From an uncultured Oscillibacter sp. (lineage in GTDB: Bacteria > Bacillota > Clostridia > Oscillospirales > Oscillospiraceae): a stretch of DNA of 64,000 nucleotides. The notes beneath the pieces are model-generated. The model was not told the DNA's origin and did no database searches. It saw nothing but the letters and a program-made list of their open reading frames with translations. Both the position numbers and the translations under genes were made by a program. Location of the stretch: positions 1 through 64,000 of the forward strand of contig CAJTKE010000016.1 of assembly GCA_910576865.1 (NCBI GenBank), read 5' to 3'. Positions 57,609 through 64,000 of this stretch are shown in pieces. Within the stretch, counting starts at the first letter, position 1; every line of letters begins with the position of its first letter.

Positions 57609-58070
57609 TTATTCGTCGTCGTCGCAGCCCCCAAAGGGCAGGGCAATCCCCAAAAACGTGGGGCGGAATCCCTTGCGGATTTTCTCCAGGGAGACGGCTT
57701 TATAGGCCTCCTTGGGCCACCGGGCGGCCCAGCCCTCCCGGAGCTTCTCCTCCAGCGCCGCGCAGGCCGGGTCCTCCATCAGCACGGGGGCCAGGAAGCA
57801 GACGATCATCTGCTTGTCGCTGAGCATCGCCATGGAGCGGTTCCAGGGCTTCTGCCGCCTCCAGCCCTCCGCCAGACCGTCCAGCAGAACCTCGGCCAGG
57901 GCCTCCACGCCCTCCTCCCCGTCCGCCAGGGCCGCCTCCCGGAAGAGGGGGGCGTACTTCGCCCGGTACTCCTGATACGCCCTGTCGTACTCCTTCCCGG
58001 TGAACCGGGCCAGCCAGGGCTTCCCGTCCTGGATGGCGGACAGGAGGGTCTCCACCTTCACTTCGCTCAT
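57609..58070 (-). CDS. Hypothetical protein (153 aa)
   Basis: From ATG 58070 the protein is soluble and helical, with KVETLLSAIQDGKPWLARFT, then a middle LLDGLAEGWRRQKPWNRSMA, FLAPVLMEDPACAALEEKLR and an end FRPTFLGIALPFGGCDDDE. The C-terminal F-G-C-D-D-D is unusual and could bind a metal. No known domain is recognised. It is convergent with neither neighbour: divergent from the RluA-family gene by 73 bases and upstream of yceD. Confidence 0.65.
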   Translation of the reverse strand: MSEVKVETLLSAIQDGKPWLARFTGKEYDRAYQEYRAKYAPLFREAALADGEEGVEALAEVLLDGLAEGWRRQKPWNRSMAMLSDKQMIVCFLAPVLMEDPACAALEEKLREGWAARWPKEAYKAVSLEKIRKGFRPTFLGIALPFGGCDDDE

Positions 58071-58143
58071 GTTCCTCACTCTTTTCCTTTACAATTCCCC
58101 GCGAAACGGGTATGATGAAAAAAACGCCCTCAGGAGGTCCGCC

Positions 58144-59106
58144 ATGCGGGAGCTCACCATCGGTAAAAACGACGCCGGACAGCGGCTGGACCGCTTCGTC
58201 GCCAAGAATCTGCCCCTCCTCCCCCCCGCCCTGCTGCAAAAGTACATCCGCCTCAAGCGGGTGAAGGTCAACGGGAAGGGGTCCAAGCGGGACGCCCGCC
58301 TCCAGGCGGGGGATGTCCTGCAATTATACATCAACGACGAGTTCTTTGACAAGCCCAAAGAGGAAAATCTCTTTCTTTCCATCTTTCAGCCCCGGCTGAG
58401 CATCGTCTACGAGGACGAAAACCTCCTGCTGGCGGACAAGCGGCCCGGGCTGGTGGTCCACGCCGACGAGACGGAAAAGGTCAACACCCTGGTCAACCAC
58501 ATCCAGGCCTACCTTTATCAGAAGCGGGAGTGGAGCCCCCGGGACGAGCACGCCTTCGCCCCGGCCCTGTGCAACCGCATCGACCGGAACACCGGGGGCA
58601 TTGTCATCGCCGCCAAAAACGCGGAGACCCTGCGGATCATCAATGAGAAGATACGGGCCCACGAGCTGGAAAAGTCCTACCTCTGCGTCACCGCGGGCCG
58701 CCCCCGGCCGGCGGAGGGGAAAATCGAGGGCTTTCTGTTGAAAGACGAGGTCAAGAAGCAGGTGGCTTTCTACCGCCGCCCCGTCCCCGGGGGGAAGTCC
58801 GCCGCCACGCTGTACCGGACCCTGGAGACCCGGGGGGCGCTGTCCCTGGTGGAGTGCCGGTTATTGACCGGGAGGACTCATCAGATCCGCGTCTCCATGG
58901 CGGAGATCGGCTGTCCCCTGCTGGGAGACGGGAAGTATGGCAACGGGGCCGTGAACCGGAAGTACCACGAGACCCGGCAGGCGCTGTACGCCTACAAGCT
59001 GGGGTTCGCGTTTCCCACAGACGCCGGAATTCTGAACTATCTCCGGGGCCGGGAGTTCACGGTGGAGGGTGTGCCCTTCAAAGAGAAGTATTTCCCTCAG
59101 GATTGA
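58144..59106 (+). CDS. RluA/RluD-family pseudouridine synthase
   Basis: The 320-residue enzyme has an S4 domain (LQKYIRLKRVKVNGKGSKRD) and the catalytic motif CNRIDRNTGGIVIAAKN, with the aspartate at about residue 152. It also has KSYLCVTAGRP and the C-terminal LTGRTHQIRVSMAEIGCPLL. It modifies uridines in rRNA or tRNA. The exact target within RluA/RluC/RluD cannot be fixed. A terminator follows directly. Confidence 0.92.
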   Translation: MRELTIGKNDAGQRLDRFVAKNLPLLPPALLQKYIRLKRVKVNGKGSKRDARLQAGDVLQLYINDEFFDKPKEENLFLSIFQPRLSIVYEDENLLLADKRPGLVVHADETEKVNTLVNHIQAYLYQKREWSPRDEHAFAPALCNRIDRNTGGIVIAAKNAETLRIINEKIRAHELEKSYLCVTAGRPRPAEGKIEGFLLKDEVKKQVAFYRRPVPGGKSAATLYRTLETRGALSLVECRLLTGRTHQIRVSMAEIGCPLLGDGKYGNGAVNRKYHETRQALYAYKLGFAFPTDAGILNYLRGREFTVEGVPFKEKYFPQD

Positions 59107-59136
59107 AAAGCCCGCCCTCGACGGGTGGGCTTTTTT
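59106..59136 (+). terminator. Terminator after the pseudouridine synthase gene
   Basis: AAAAGCCCGCCC pairs with GGGTGGGCTTTT around TCGA, followed by more T residues; it also ends the convergent PadR operon. Confidence 0.85.
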
Positions 59137-59438
59137 CACTCAATTCCCAGGGCCGTCAGGGCGTCCCGGGTCTCCCGCCAGGTCTCCAGCAGGGCGGCGT
59201 GGCGGGCCTCTCCGGCTTCCGTCAGGCGATAGTACTTCCGGGCGGGACCACCGGAGGTCTCCCCCTGGTAGCGCTCGGTGTACCCCTCCCGGCAGAGGCC
59301 GCGGAGGATGGCGTAAATGGCGCTCTCCTGCACGTCCGGGAAGACGGCGTGGAGGCGGCGCAGGAGCTCGTAGCCGTACTGGTCCCCCTGGACCATCAGG
59401 TGGAGCAGGCAGAGCTCCAGGAGGTCCTTTTTCAGCAT
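59136..59438 (-). CDS. PadR-family transcriptional regulator
   Basis: The 100-residue protein starts at ATG 59438, overlapping the stop of the membrane protein gene by 7 bases. It has the PadR winged helix (LLELCLLHLMVQGDQYGYEL and ESAIYAILRGLCREGYTERY) and the wing GPARKYYRLTEAGEA. It is small, with only a short C-terminal dimerisation helix, and should control its own operon through CTACTGT/ACAGTAG sites. Confidence 0.92.
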   Translation of the reverse strand: MLKKDLLELCLLHLMVQGDQYGYELLRRLHAVFPDVQESAIYAILRGLCREGYTERYQGETSGGPARKYYRLTEAGEARHAALLETWRETRDALTALGIE

Positions 59439-60226
59439 AGGGATACCCCCGTTCCCAGGAGGCCCGCCGCCGTGATGAACGCCAGCCGTATCCAATAAGG
59501 CCCCTGCCAGCCAACACTGCTTTCAAAGGTCATGCTGGTAAGAATCTGCCACAAAAAAGAGTTCAGCACAACTCCCGTCAACCCCCATATGTACATGGCC
59601 CGCCAGCGGCGGTCCTCCAGACGGGACTTGATAAGGCCGGTCATTCCCGCTGCTCCCGCGATCAGAGTGTTCAAGCAGATAATCAGGCGCACGGTCCAGG
59701 CCAAGTCTGGAAACAGGAAGTCGATCACATCAAAGCGCTCCGCCAGAATAACCCAGAACAGAAACCACACCCAGGCGATTCCCAAGAGAATGAGGGCGAA
59801 GATCGGAAGGGTCCTTTTGGACGGGGCCCGCCCGGTTCCTCCGTTCCGCTGGAACCAGGCCAGCGGCAGCACAATCCCCAAAGGAAACAAGGGCATAGAG
59901 AGCCGGGCGATGCTCCCGTTGCTGTTCCAGAACATATGAGACCCAAACAGCCAAGCCGTCAGCGATAACTCCTCCAAGATCGGGTCAACCGCCGGCAGAA
60001 GCACGCAGGCCGACAAAACAAGAAACACCGCCAGCCACCGCCGGTAGGCCTTTGGCTGGGCCAGCCGCCGGGCGGTCTCACGGGGACTTCCCACCTCCCG
60101 CCGCAGTTCCTCTTCTGTCCGCCCTTCCACAATCTCCCGGTAGTCCTCCAGCATCTCCGCCGCCTCCGCCGGAGGCAGGTACCACCGGGCCGCCCAGGTC
60201 AGCCGGGAGAGATAATCCCACCGCAT
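59432..60226 (-). CDS. DUF1700-like N-terminus, multi-pass membrane protein
   Basis: Residues 1-60 (LPPAEAAEMLEDYREIVEGR, then VGSPRETARRLAQPK) match the helical DUF1700 segment that often accompanies PadR regulators. The other 200 residues hold about six hydrophobic segments, including WLAVFLVLSACVLLPAVDPI and LPIFALILLGIAWVWFLFWV. Such PadR/DUF1700 pairs respond to cell-envelope stress; the exact role is unknown. It is the first gene of the operon, with the regulator second. Confidence 0.75.
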   Translation of the reverse strand: MRWDYLSRLTWAARWYLPPAEAAEMLEDYREIVEGRTEEELRREVGSPRETARRLAQPKAYRRWLAVFLVLSACVLLPAVDPILEELSLTAWLFGSHMFWNSNGSIARLSMPLFPLGIVLPLAWFQRNGGTGRAPSKRTLPIFALILLGIAWVWFLFWVILAERFDVIDFLFPDLAWTVRLIICLNTLIAGAAGMTGLIKSRLEDRRWRAMYIWGLTGVVLNSFLWQILTSMTFESSVGWQGPYWIRLAFITAAGLLGTGVSLC

Positions 60227-60245
60227 AAAACCGCTCCTTTCGGAA

Positions 60246-60331
60246 CTACTGTAAATTTCACAGTAGCCGTTTTTTCCAGTATAATCCTGCCCCCTCTCAA
60301 AGTCAAGAGACTACTGTAAAAAAATCACTAG
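60246..60331 (-). promoter_or_regulatory. Promoter and two operator copies of the PadR operon
   Basis: TTGACT (60306-60301), 17 bases and TATACT (60283-60278) form the minus-strand promoter. CTACTGT-N7-ACAGTAG lies downstream at 60246-60266. A second copy at 60311-60331 upstream of the -35 box has one exact arm and one degenerate arm. Two sites flanking the promoter suggest looping or joint repression. Confidence 0.8.
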
Positions 60332-60351
60332 TTTTCGGCCCAACAATTCCC

Positions 60352-60380
60352 TTGACATTTGGGGGTACGCCTGTTATCAT
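60352..60380 (+). promoter_or_regulatory. Promoter of the polyamine transporter operon
   Basis: TTGACA, 17 bases and TATCAT precede potA by about 100 bases. The leader is not obviously structured. Confidence 0.75.
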
Positions 60381-60480
60381 GCGGGTATCGCTGAATTTCG
60401 ACGGGAAGTCAAAACTCAAACGAGAAAAACCAACAGAGAAAAGAGGCAGAAAATTTCATCCAGGGAATGGGGGAGGATAC

Positions 60481-61647
60481 ATGTCCAAAGAGTTGATTCG
60501 CCTGCGGGATCTCTGCATGGCGTACGACGACGAGCTGGTTCTCGATCACTTGAATCTTTACATCAATGACAAGGAGTTCCTCACACTGTTAGGGCCCAGC
60601 GGGTGCGGCAAGAGCACCACGCTGCGGATTATCGGCGGCTTCACGGCACCACTGTCGGGAGACGTCCTCTTTGACGGTGTGAGGATCAATGATGTCCCGC
60701 CCTATAAGCGGCAGATCAACACGGTGTTCCAGAAGTACGCGCTGTTCCCCCATCTGAACGTTTTCGAGAACGTGGCGTTCGGCCTCAGGATGCAGCGAAG
60801 GCCGGACCCGGCGGACCCCAGGCGCAAGACCAAGCTCCCGGAGGAGGAAATCCGGCAGCGGGTTCTGGAGATGCTGGAGGCCGTCAGCCTCAAGGGCTTT
60901 GAAAACCGGCGGACGGACGCTCTCTCCGGCGGCCAGCAGCAACGGGTGGCCATCGCCCGGGCGCTGGTGAACCGTCCCAAGGTGCTGCTTCTGGACGAAC
61001 CCCTGGGCGCCCTCGACCTCAAGCTCCGCAAGGACATGCAGATCGAGCTGAAGCGCATCCAGCAGCAGGTGGGCATCACCTTTATATATGTCACGCACGA
61101 CCAGGAGGAGGCCCTGACCATGTCCGACACCATCGTGGTCATGGACAAGGGCACCATCCAGCAGATCGGCACTCCTGAGGATATTTATAATGAACCCAAA
61201 AACGCCTTCGTGGCGGACTTCATCGGAGAGTCCAACATCATCGACGGCATCATGGTCCGGGATAAGCTGGTGCAGATGTACGGCCGGCAGTTCCCCTGCC
61301 TGGACGGCGGCTTCGCCGAGAATGAGCCGGTGGACGTGGTCATCCGGCCGGAGGACATCGACATCGTCCCTGTGGAGCAGGGACAGCTGACGGGCACCGT
61401 CACCAACGTCACCTTCAAGGGGATGCAGTACGACATCATCGTGGACTTCCGGGGCTTCAAGTGGCTGATTCAGACCACGGACCACTCCCCCGTGGGGGCC
61501 CGCATCGGCATCAAGATTGACCCCGACGGCATCCATGTCATGAAAAAGAGCCGGTACTCCGGCCTGTACGGCGACTACTCCTCCTTCTCCGACGAGTACG
61601 ACGAGCTGGACACGGTGGAACCGGAGGAGGGCGGAGATGAAGCCTAA
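60481..61647 (+). CDS. potA: Spermidine/putrescine ABC transporter ATP-binding protein PotA
   Basis: The 388-residue ATPase starts at ATG 60481 behind GGGGGAGG. It has Walker A LLGPSGCGKSTTLR, Q-loop NTVFQKYALFPHLNVFENV, signature DALSGGQQQRVAIARAL, Walker B LLLDEPLGALDLKL and YVTHDQEEALTMSD. A C-terminal TOBE domain starts at about residue 250. An insertion (RPDPADPRRKTKLPEEEIRQ) lies in the helical subdomain. It drives uptake through PotB and the PotC-PotD fusion, overlapping potB by 11 bases. Confidence 0.95.
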   Translation: MSKELIRLRDLCMAYDDELVLDHLNLYINDKEFLTLLGPSGCGKSTTLRIIGGFTAPLSGDVLFDGVRINDVPPYKRQINTVFQKYALFPHLNVFENVAFGLRMQRRPDPADPRRKTKLPEEEIRQRVLEMLEAVSLKGFENRRTDALSGGQQQRVAIARALVNRPKVLLLDEPLGALDLKLRKDMQIELKRIQQQVGITFIYVTHDQEEALTMSDTIVVMDKGTIQQIGTPEDIYNEPKNAFVADFIGESNIIDGIMVRDKLVQMYGRQFPCLDGGFAENEPVDVVIRPEDIDIVPVEQGQLTGTVTNVTFKGMQYDIIVDFRGFKWLIQTTDHSPVGARIGIKIDPDGIHVMKKSRYSGLYGDYSSFSDEYDELDTVEPEEGGDEA

Positions 61648-62491
61648 GCTCTCCCGGTTCGCCATCCCCTACGTGGTTTGGATGGCCCTCTTCGTGGTGG
61701 CCCCCATCGTGCTGGTGGTGGTCTACGCCTTCTCCAGCGACGCCGGGGGCTTCACCCTGGACAATTTCTCCCGCATGGGCACCTACGCCGTGGTGTTCGG
61801 CCGGTCCTTCAAGCTGGCCCTCATCGCCACGCTGATCTGCCTTGTCATCGGCTACCCGGTGAGCTACATGATGAGCCGGGAGGGCGAGCGCTTCCAGCGG
61901 GCGGCCATGGTGCTCATCATGCTGCCCATGTGGATCAACTTCCTGCTGCGGACCTACTCCTGGATGTCCATTCTGGAGAACAACGGCCTTTTGAACCGCC
62001 TTTTTCAGCGGCTGGGACTCCTGGCCCTGTACAACGGCCTCTTCGGCACAGAGCTGGAGTACTTCCCCATGATGAACACCCAGGGGGCGGTGGTGCTGGG
62101 CATGGTGTACAACTACCTGCCCTTCATGATCCTGCCCATCTACTCCGTCATCGTGAAGCTGGACGGCTCCCTGGTGGAGGCCGCCCGGGACCTGGGGGCG
62201 GACGGCGTCAACGTCTTCCGCCGGGTCATTCTGCCCCTCAGCCTGCCGGGGGTCCTCTCCGGCATCACCATGGTCTTCGTCCCCTCGGTCTCCACCTTCG
62301 CCATCAGCAAGATGCTGGGCGGCGGCACGGAGCTGCTGCTGGGGGACCTGATTGAGCAGCAGTTCCTGGGCGGGGCCTACAATCCCCAGCTGGGTGCCGC
62401 CATCTCCCTGGTGATGATGGTCATCGTCGTCGTCTGCATGGTGGTCATGAACCGCTTTGGCGAGGGCGAGGAACAGGCGGTGATGCTATGA
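61637..62491 (+). CDS. potB: Spermidine/putrescine ABC transporter permease PotB
   Basis: The 284-residue permease has six membrane segments and the EAA-like cytoplasmic loop LVEAARDLGADGVNVFRRVI, then LPLSLPGVLSGITMVFVPS. The first segment is IPYVVWMALFVVAPIVLVVV. It overlaps potA at its start and the potC-potD fusion at its end by 4 bases, so the operon is translationally coupled. Confidence 0.95.
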   Translation: MKPKLSRFAIPYVVWMALFVVAPIVLVVVYAFSSDAGGFTLDNFSRMGTYAVVFGRSFKLALIATLICLVIGYPVSYMMSREGERFQRAAMVLIMLPMWINFLLRTYSWMSILENNGLLNRLFQRLGLLALYNGLFGTELEYFPMMNTQGAVVLGMVYNYLPFMILPIYSVIVKLDGSLVEAARDLGADGVNVFRRVILPLSLPGVLSGITMVFVPSVSTFAISKMLGGGTELLLGDLIEQQFLGGAYNPQLGAAISLVMMVIVVVCMVVMNRFGEGEEQAVML

Positions 62492-64000
62492 GGCGCGGGC
62501 ACCGCATCGGGAGCCGGGCCCTGACGGCCCTGGTCTTCCTGTTTCTCTACGCGCCCATCCTGCTGCTGATTGTCTTCTCCTTCAACAAGGGCAACAGCAA
62601 CATCGTCTGGACGGGCTTCTCCCTGGACTGGTACAAATCCCTGTTTCAGAACCGGCTCATCATGCGCAGCGTGTACACCACGCTGCTGGTCTCCCTGCTG
62701 GCCACGGCCATCGCCACGGCGGCGGGGACCTTCGCCGCCATCGGCTTTTACAGCCTCCGGCGGCGGCCCCGGGCGTTTCTGAACACGGTGAACAGCATCC
62801 CCATGATGAACGCCGACATTGTGACCGGCGTGGCCATGTGCCTGTTTTTTGTGGCTTTCTTCACCTTCTGGGGGGATTTCTCCGTCTGGTTCAACGGTGT
62901 CCAGAGCGTGGTGGTCCTGCCGGAGCGGCTGACCCTGGGCTTCGGCACGCTGCTCATCGCCCACGTCACCTTCAACATCCCCTACGTCATCCTCTCCGTG
63001 GGCCCCAAGCTCCGGCAGATGGACAGGAACCTTGTGGACGCCGCCCAGGACCTGGGCTGCACCTGGATGCAGGCCTTCTGGAAGGTCATCCTGCCGGAGA
63101 TCAAGCCCGGCATCGCCTCCGGAGCCCTGACGGCCTTCACCATGAGCGTGGACGACTTCATCATCAGCTACTTCACCGCCGGGTCCTCTTCCTCCACCCT
63201 GGCCATGACCATCTACGGCATGACGAAAAAGCGGGTGACGCCGGAGATCAACGCCGTGTCCACCCTGCTCTTTGTGACGGTGCTGGTCCTGCTGGTCATT
63301 GTCAACCTCCGGGAGGCCCGGGCGGAAAAAACCGGAGAGGAACGCCGTCCCCACCCCGCCGCCCAGCGGCTCAGCCGCTTTCTGGGCTCTCCCAGGGGAA
63401 GGTGGGTCAGCCGGGGCGCCGCCGGCGTGCTGACGGCCTGCTTCCTGATATCGGTCACCCTGCTGGCCAGGGCCACCAACGCCCAGCCGGTGGTGAACGT
63501 GTGCAGCTGGGGCGAGTATATCGACGAGGACCTGATCACCCGATTTGAAGAGGAAACGGGCATCATCGTCAATTACCAGACCGCCGAGAGCAACGAGGCC
63601 CTCTACTCCCTGCTGAAAAGCGGCGCGGGGGACTACGACGTCATCGTCCCCTCCGATTATATGATTTCCCAGCTCATTGAGGAGGATATGCTGTCCGAGC
63701 TGGACTACGGGCGGATTCCCAACTACGCCCTGATTTCGGACCGCTTCAAGGGCCTGACCTACGACCCGGAGGAGCGCTACAGCGTCCCCTACGCCTGGGG
63801 CACCGTGGGCATCATCTACAACACGGCCATGGTGGCGGAGCCCATCACCAGCTGGTCCGCCCTGTTCGACGACCGCTACGCCGGAAACGTGCTGATGTTC
63901 CGCAACTCCCGGGACGCCATGGCCACGGCCCTGAGCTATCTGGGCTATTCCCTGAACACCACCGACGAATCGGAGCTCCGGGAGGCCTTCCAGCTCCTCC
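62488..64000 (+). CDS. potCD: PotC-PotD fusion: polyamine permease joined to its substrate-binding domain (partial)
   Basis: The frame from ATG 62488 is open to the window edge (504 codons seen). Residues 1-275 are a PotC permease with six membrane segments and the loop LVDAAQDLGCTWMQAFWKVI, then LPEIKPGIASGALTAF. A basic linker (GEERRPHPAAQRLSRF) leads to a seventh membrane segment (GVLTACFLISVTLLARAT, about 315-333). A PotD-type binding protein follows: VVNVCSWGEYIDEDLITRFE, YDVIVPSDYMISQLIEED, AWGTVGIIYNTAMV. The binding protein is thus tethered to the permease instead of being a free lipoprotein. The 3' end is not in the window. Confidence 0.93.
   Translation, partial: MRRGHRIGSRALTALVFLFLYAPILLLIVFSFNKGNSNIVWTGFSLDWYKSLFQNRLIMRSVYTTLLVSLLATAIATAAGTFAAIGFYSLRRRPRAFLNTVNSIPMMNADIVTGVAMCLFFVAFFTFWGDFSVWFNGVQSVVVLPERLTLGFGTLLIAHVTFNIPYVILSVGPKLRQMDRNLVDAAQDLGCTWMQAFWKVILPEIKPGIASGALTAFTMSVDDFIISYFTAGSSSSTLAMTIYGMTKKRVTPEINAVSTLLFVTVLVLLVIVNLREARAEKTGEERRPHPAAQRLSRFLGSPRGRWVSRGAAGVLTACFLISVTLLARATNAQPVVNVCSWGEYIDEDLITRFEEETGIIVNYQTAESNEALYSLLKSGAGDYDVIVPSDYMISQLIEEDMLSELDYGRIPNYALISDRFKGLTYDPEERYSVPYAWGTVGIIYNTAMVAEPITSWSALFDDRYAGNVLMFRNSRDAMATALSYLGYSLNTTDESELREAFQLL

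Noticed and set aside
1..64000. CRISPR arrays, rRNA or tRNA genes
   Set aside because: No regular spacer-repeat pattern, rRNA signature or cloverleaf was found on reading either strand; a dedicated tRNA scan was not possible.

Overview
This 64 kb window is a high-GC stretch of a spore-forming Clostridia chromosome, most likely an Oscillospiraceae-type gut anaerobe (Oscillibacter, Lawsonibacter or Flavonifractor-like). The evidence is sigG with a sigma-F/G-type promoter, the complete spoIIA operon (spoIIAA-spoIIAB-sigF), ytfJ, ymxH and a site-2 protease beside scpA/scpB. Several operons have strong sigma-A promoters of the low-GC Gram-positive type, and AGGAGG-like ribosome binding sites are common. 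Codon use strongly favours G and C in the third position, so many antisense reading frames are open; these were discarded.

Layout. 1-2.4 kb: remains of mobile DNA, with the start of an IS5-type transposase, a truncated IS4-type transposase broken by an in-frame amber codon, and a RepA_N initiator gene broken by a frameshift. 2.4-3.7 kb: three small genes of unknown function. 3.7-11.5 kb: nth, recN, argR, nadK, tlyA, dxs, a small membrane protein gene, and a roughly 650-nt structured non-coding RNA. The order dxs / membrane protein / large RNA identifies the RNA as OLE RNA and its neighbour as OapA. 11.5-18 kb: rluB, a D,D-carboxypeptidase, ytfJ, a DUF2953 gene, scpB, scpA, a site-2 protease, sigG and ymxH. 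18-21.3 kb: a divergent LysR/LysE pair and a DUF342 (FapA-like) gene.

21.4-31 kb is a salvage and purine-catabolism region. An MtnA-like isomerase and a class II aldolase could form a dihydroxyacetone-phosphate shunt for 5'-deoxynucleosides. A three-subunit molybdenum hydroxylase, a MocA-like cytidylyltransferase and a fused 849-residue hydroxylase of the selenium-dependent xanthine dehydrogenase type follow, then thiN. A palindrome, AAAGGTCGACCTTT, sits at the promoter of the fused hydroxylase and inside the promoter of a xanthine/uracil permease 20 kb away, suggesting a small purine regulon.

31-35 kb: a DNA-repair radical SAM pair behind a promoter with a large inverted repeat, colliding 3' to 3' with the spoIIA operon. 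35-39 kb: a BlaI repressor and a 1148-residue M56 membrane sensor. 39-47.5 kb: yjbQ and an omega-amidase-like gene around a palindromic two-way promoter, an alkyltransferase gene, then tsaD, two acetyltransferases (one rimI), a transporter, a P-loop kinase, a membrane protein and polA. 47.6-54 kb: a lipoprotein, ridA, the permease, gpsA, plsY and der. 54-60.3 kb: an ABC transporter with a YtrA-type regulator that lacks a usual start codon, rpmF with yceD, a RluA-family synthase and a PadR operon. 60.4-64 kb: a polyamine transporter, potA, potB and a potC-potD fusion that runs off the window. An 82-bp palindromic repeat occurs twice (27.7 and 56.2 kb). No tRNA, rRNA or CRISPR array was seen.
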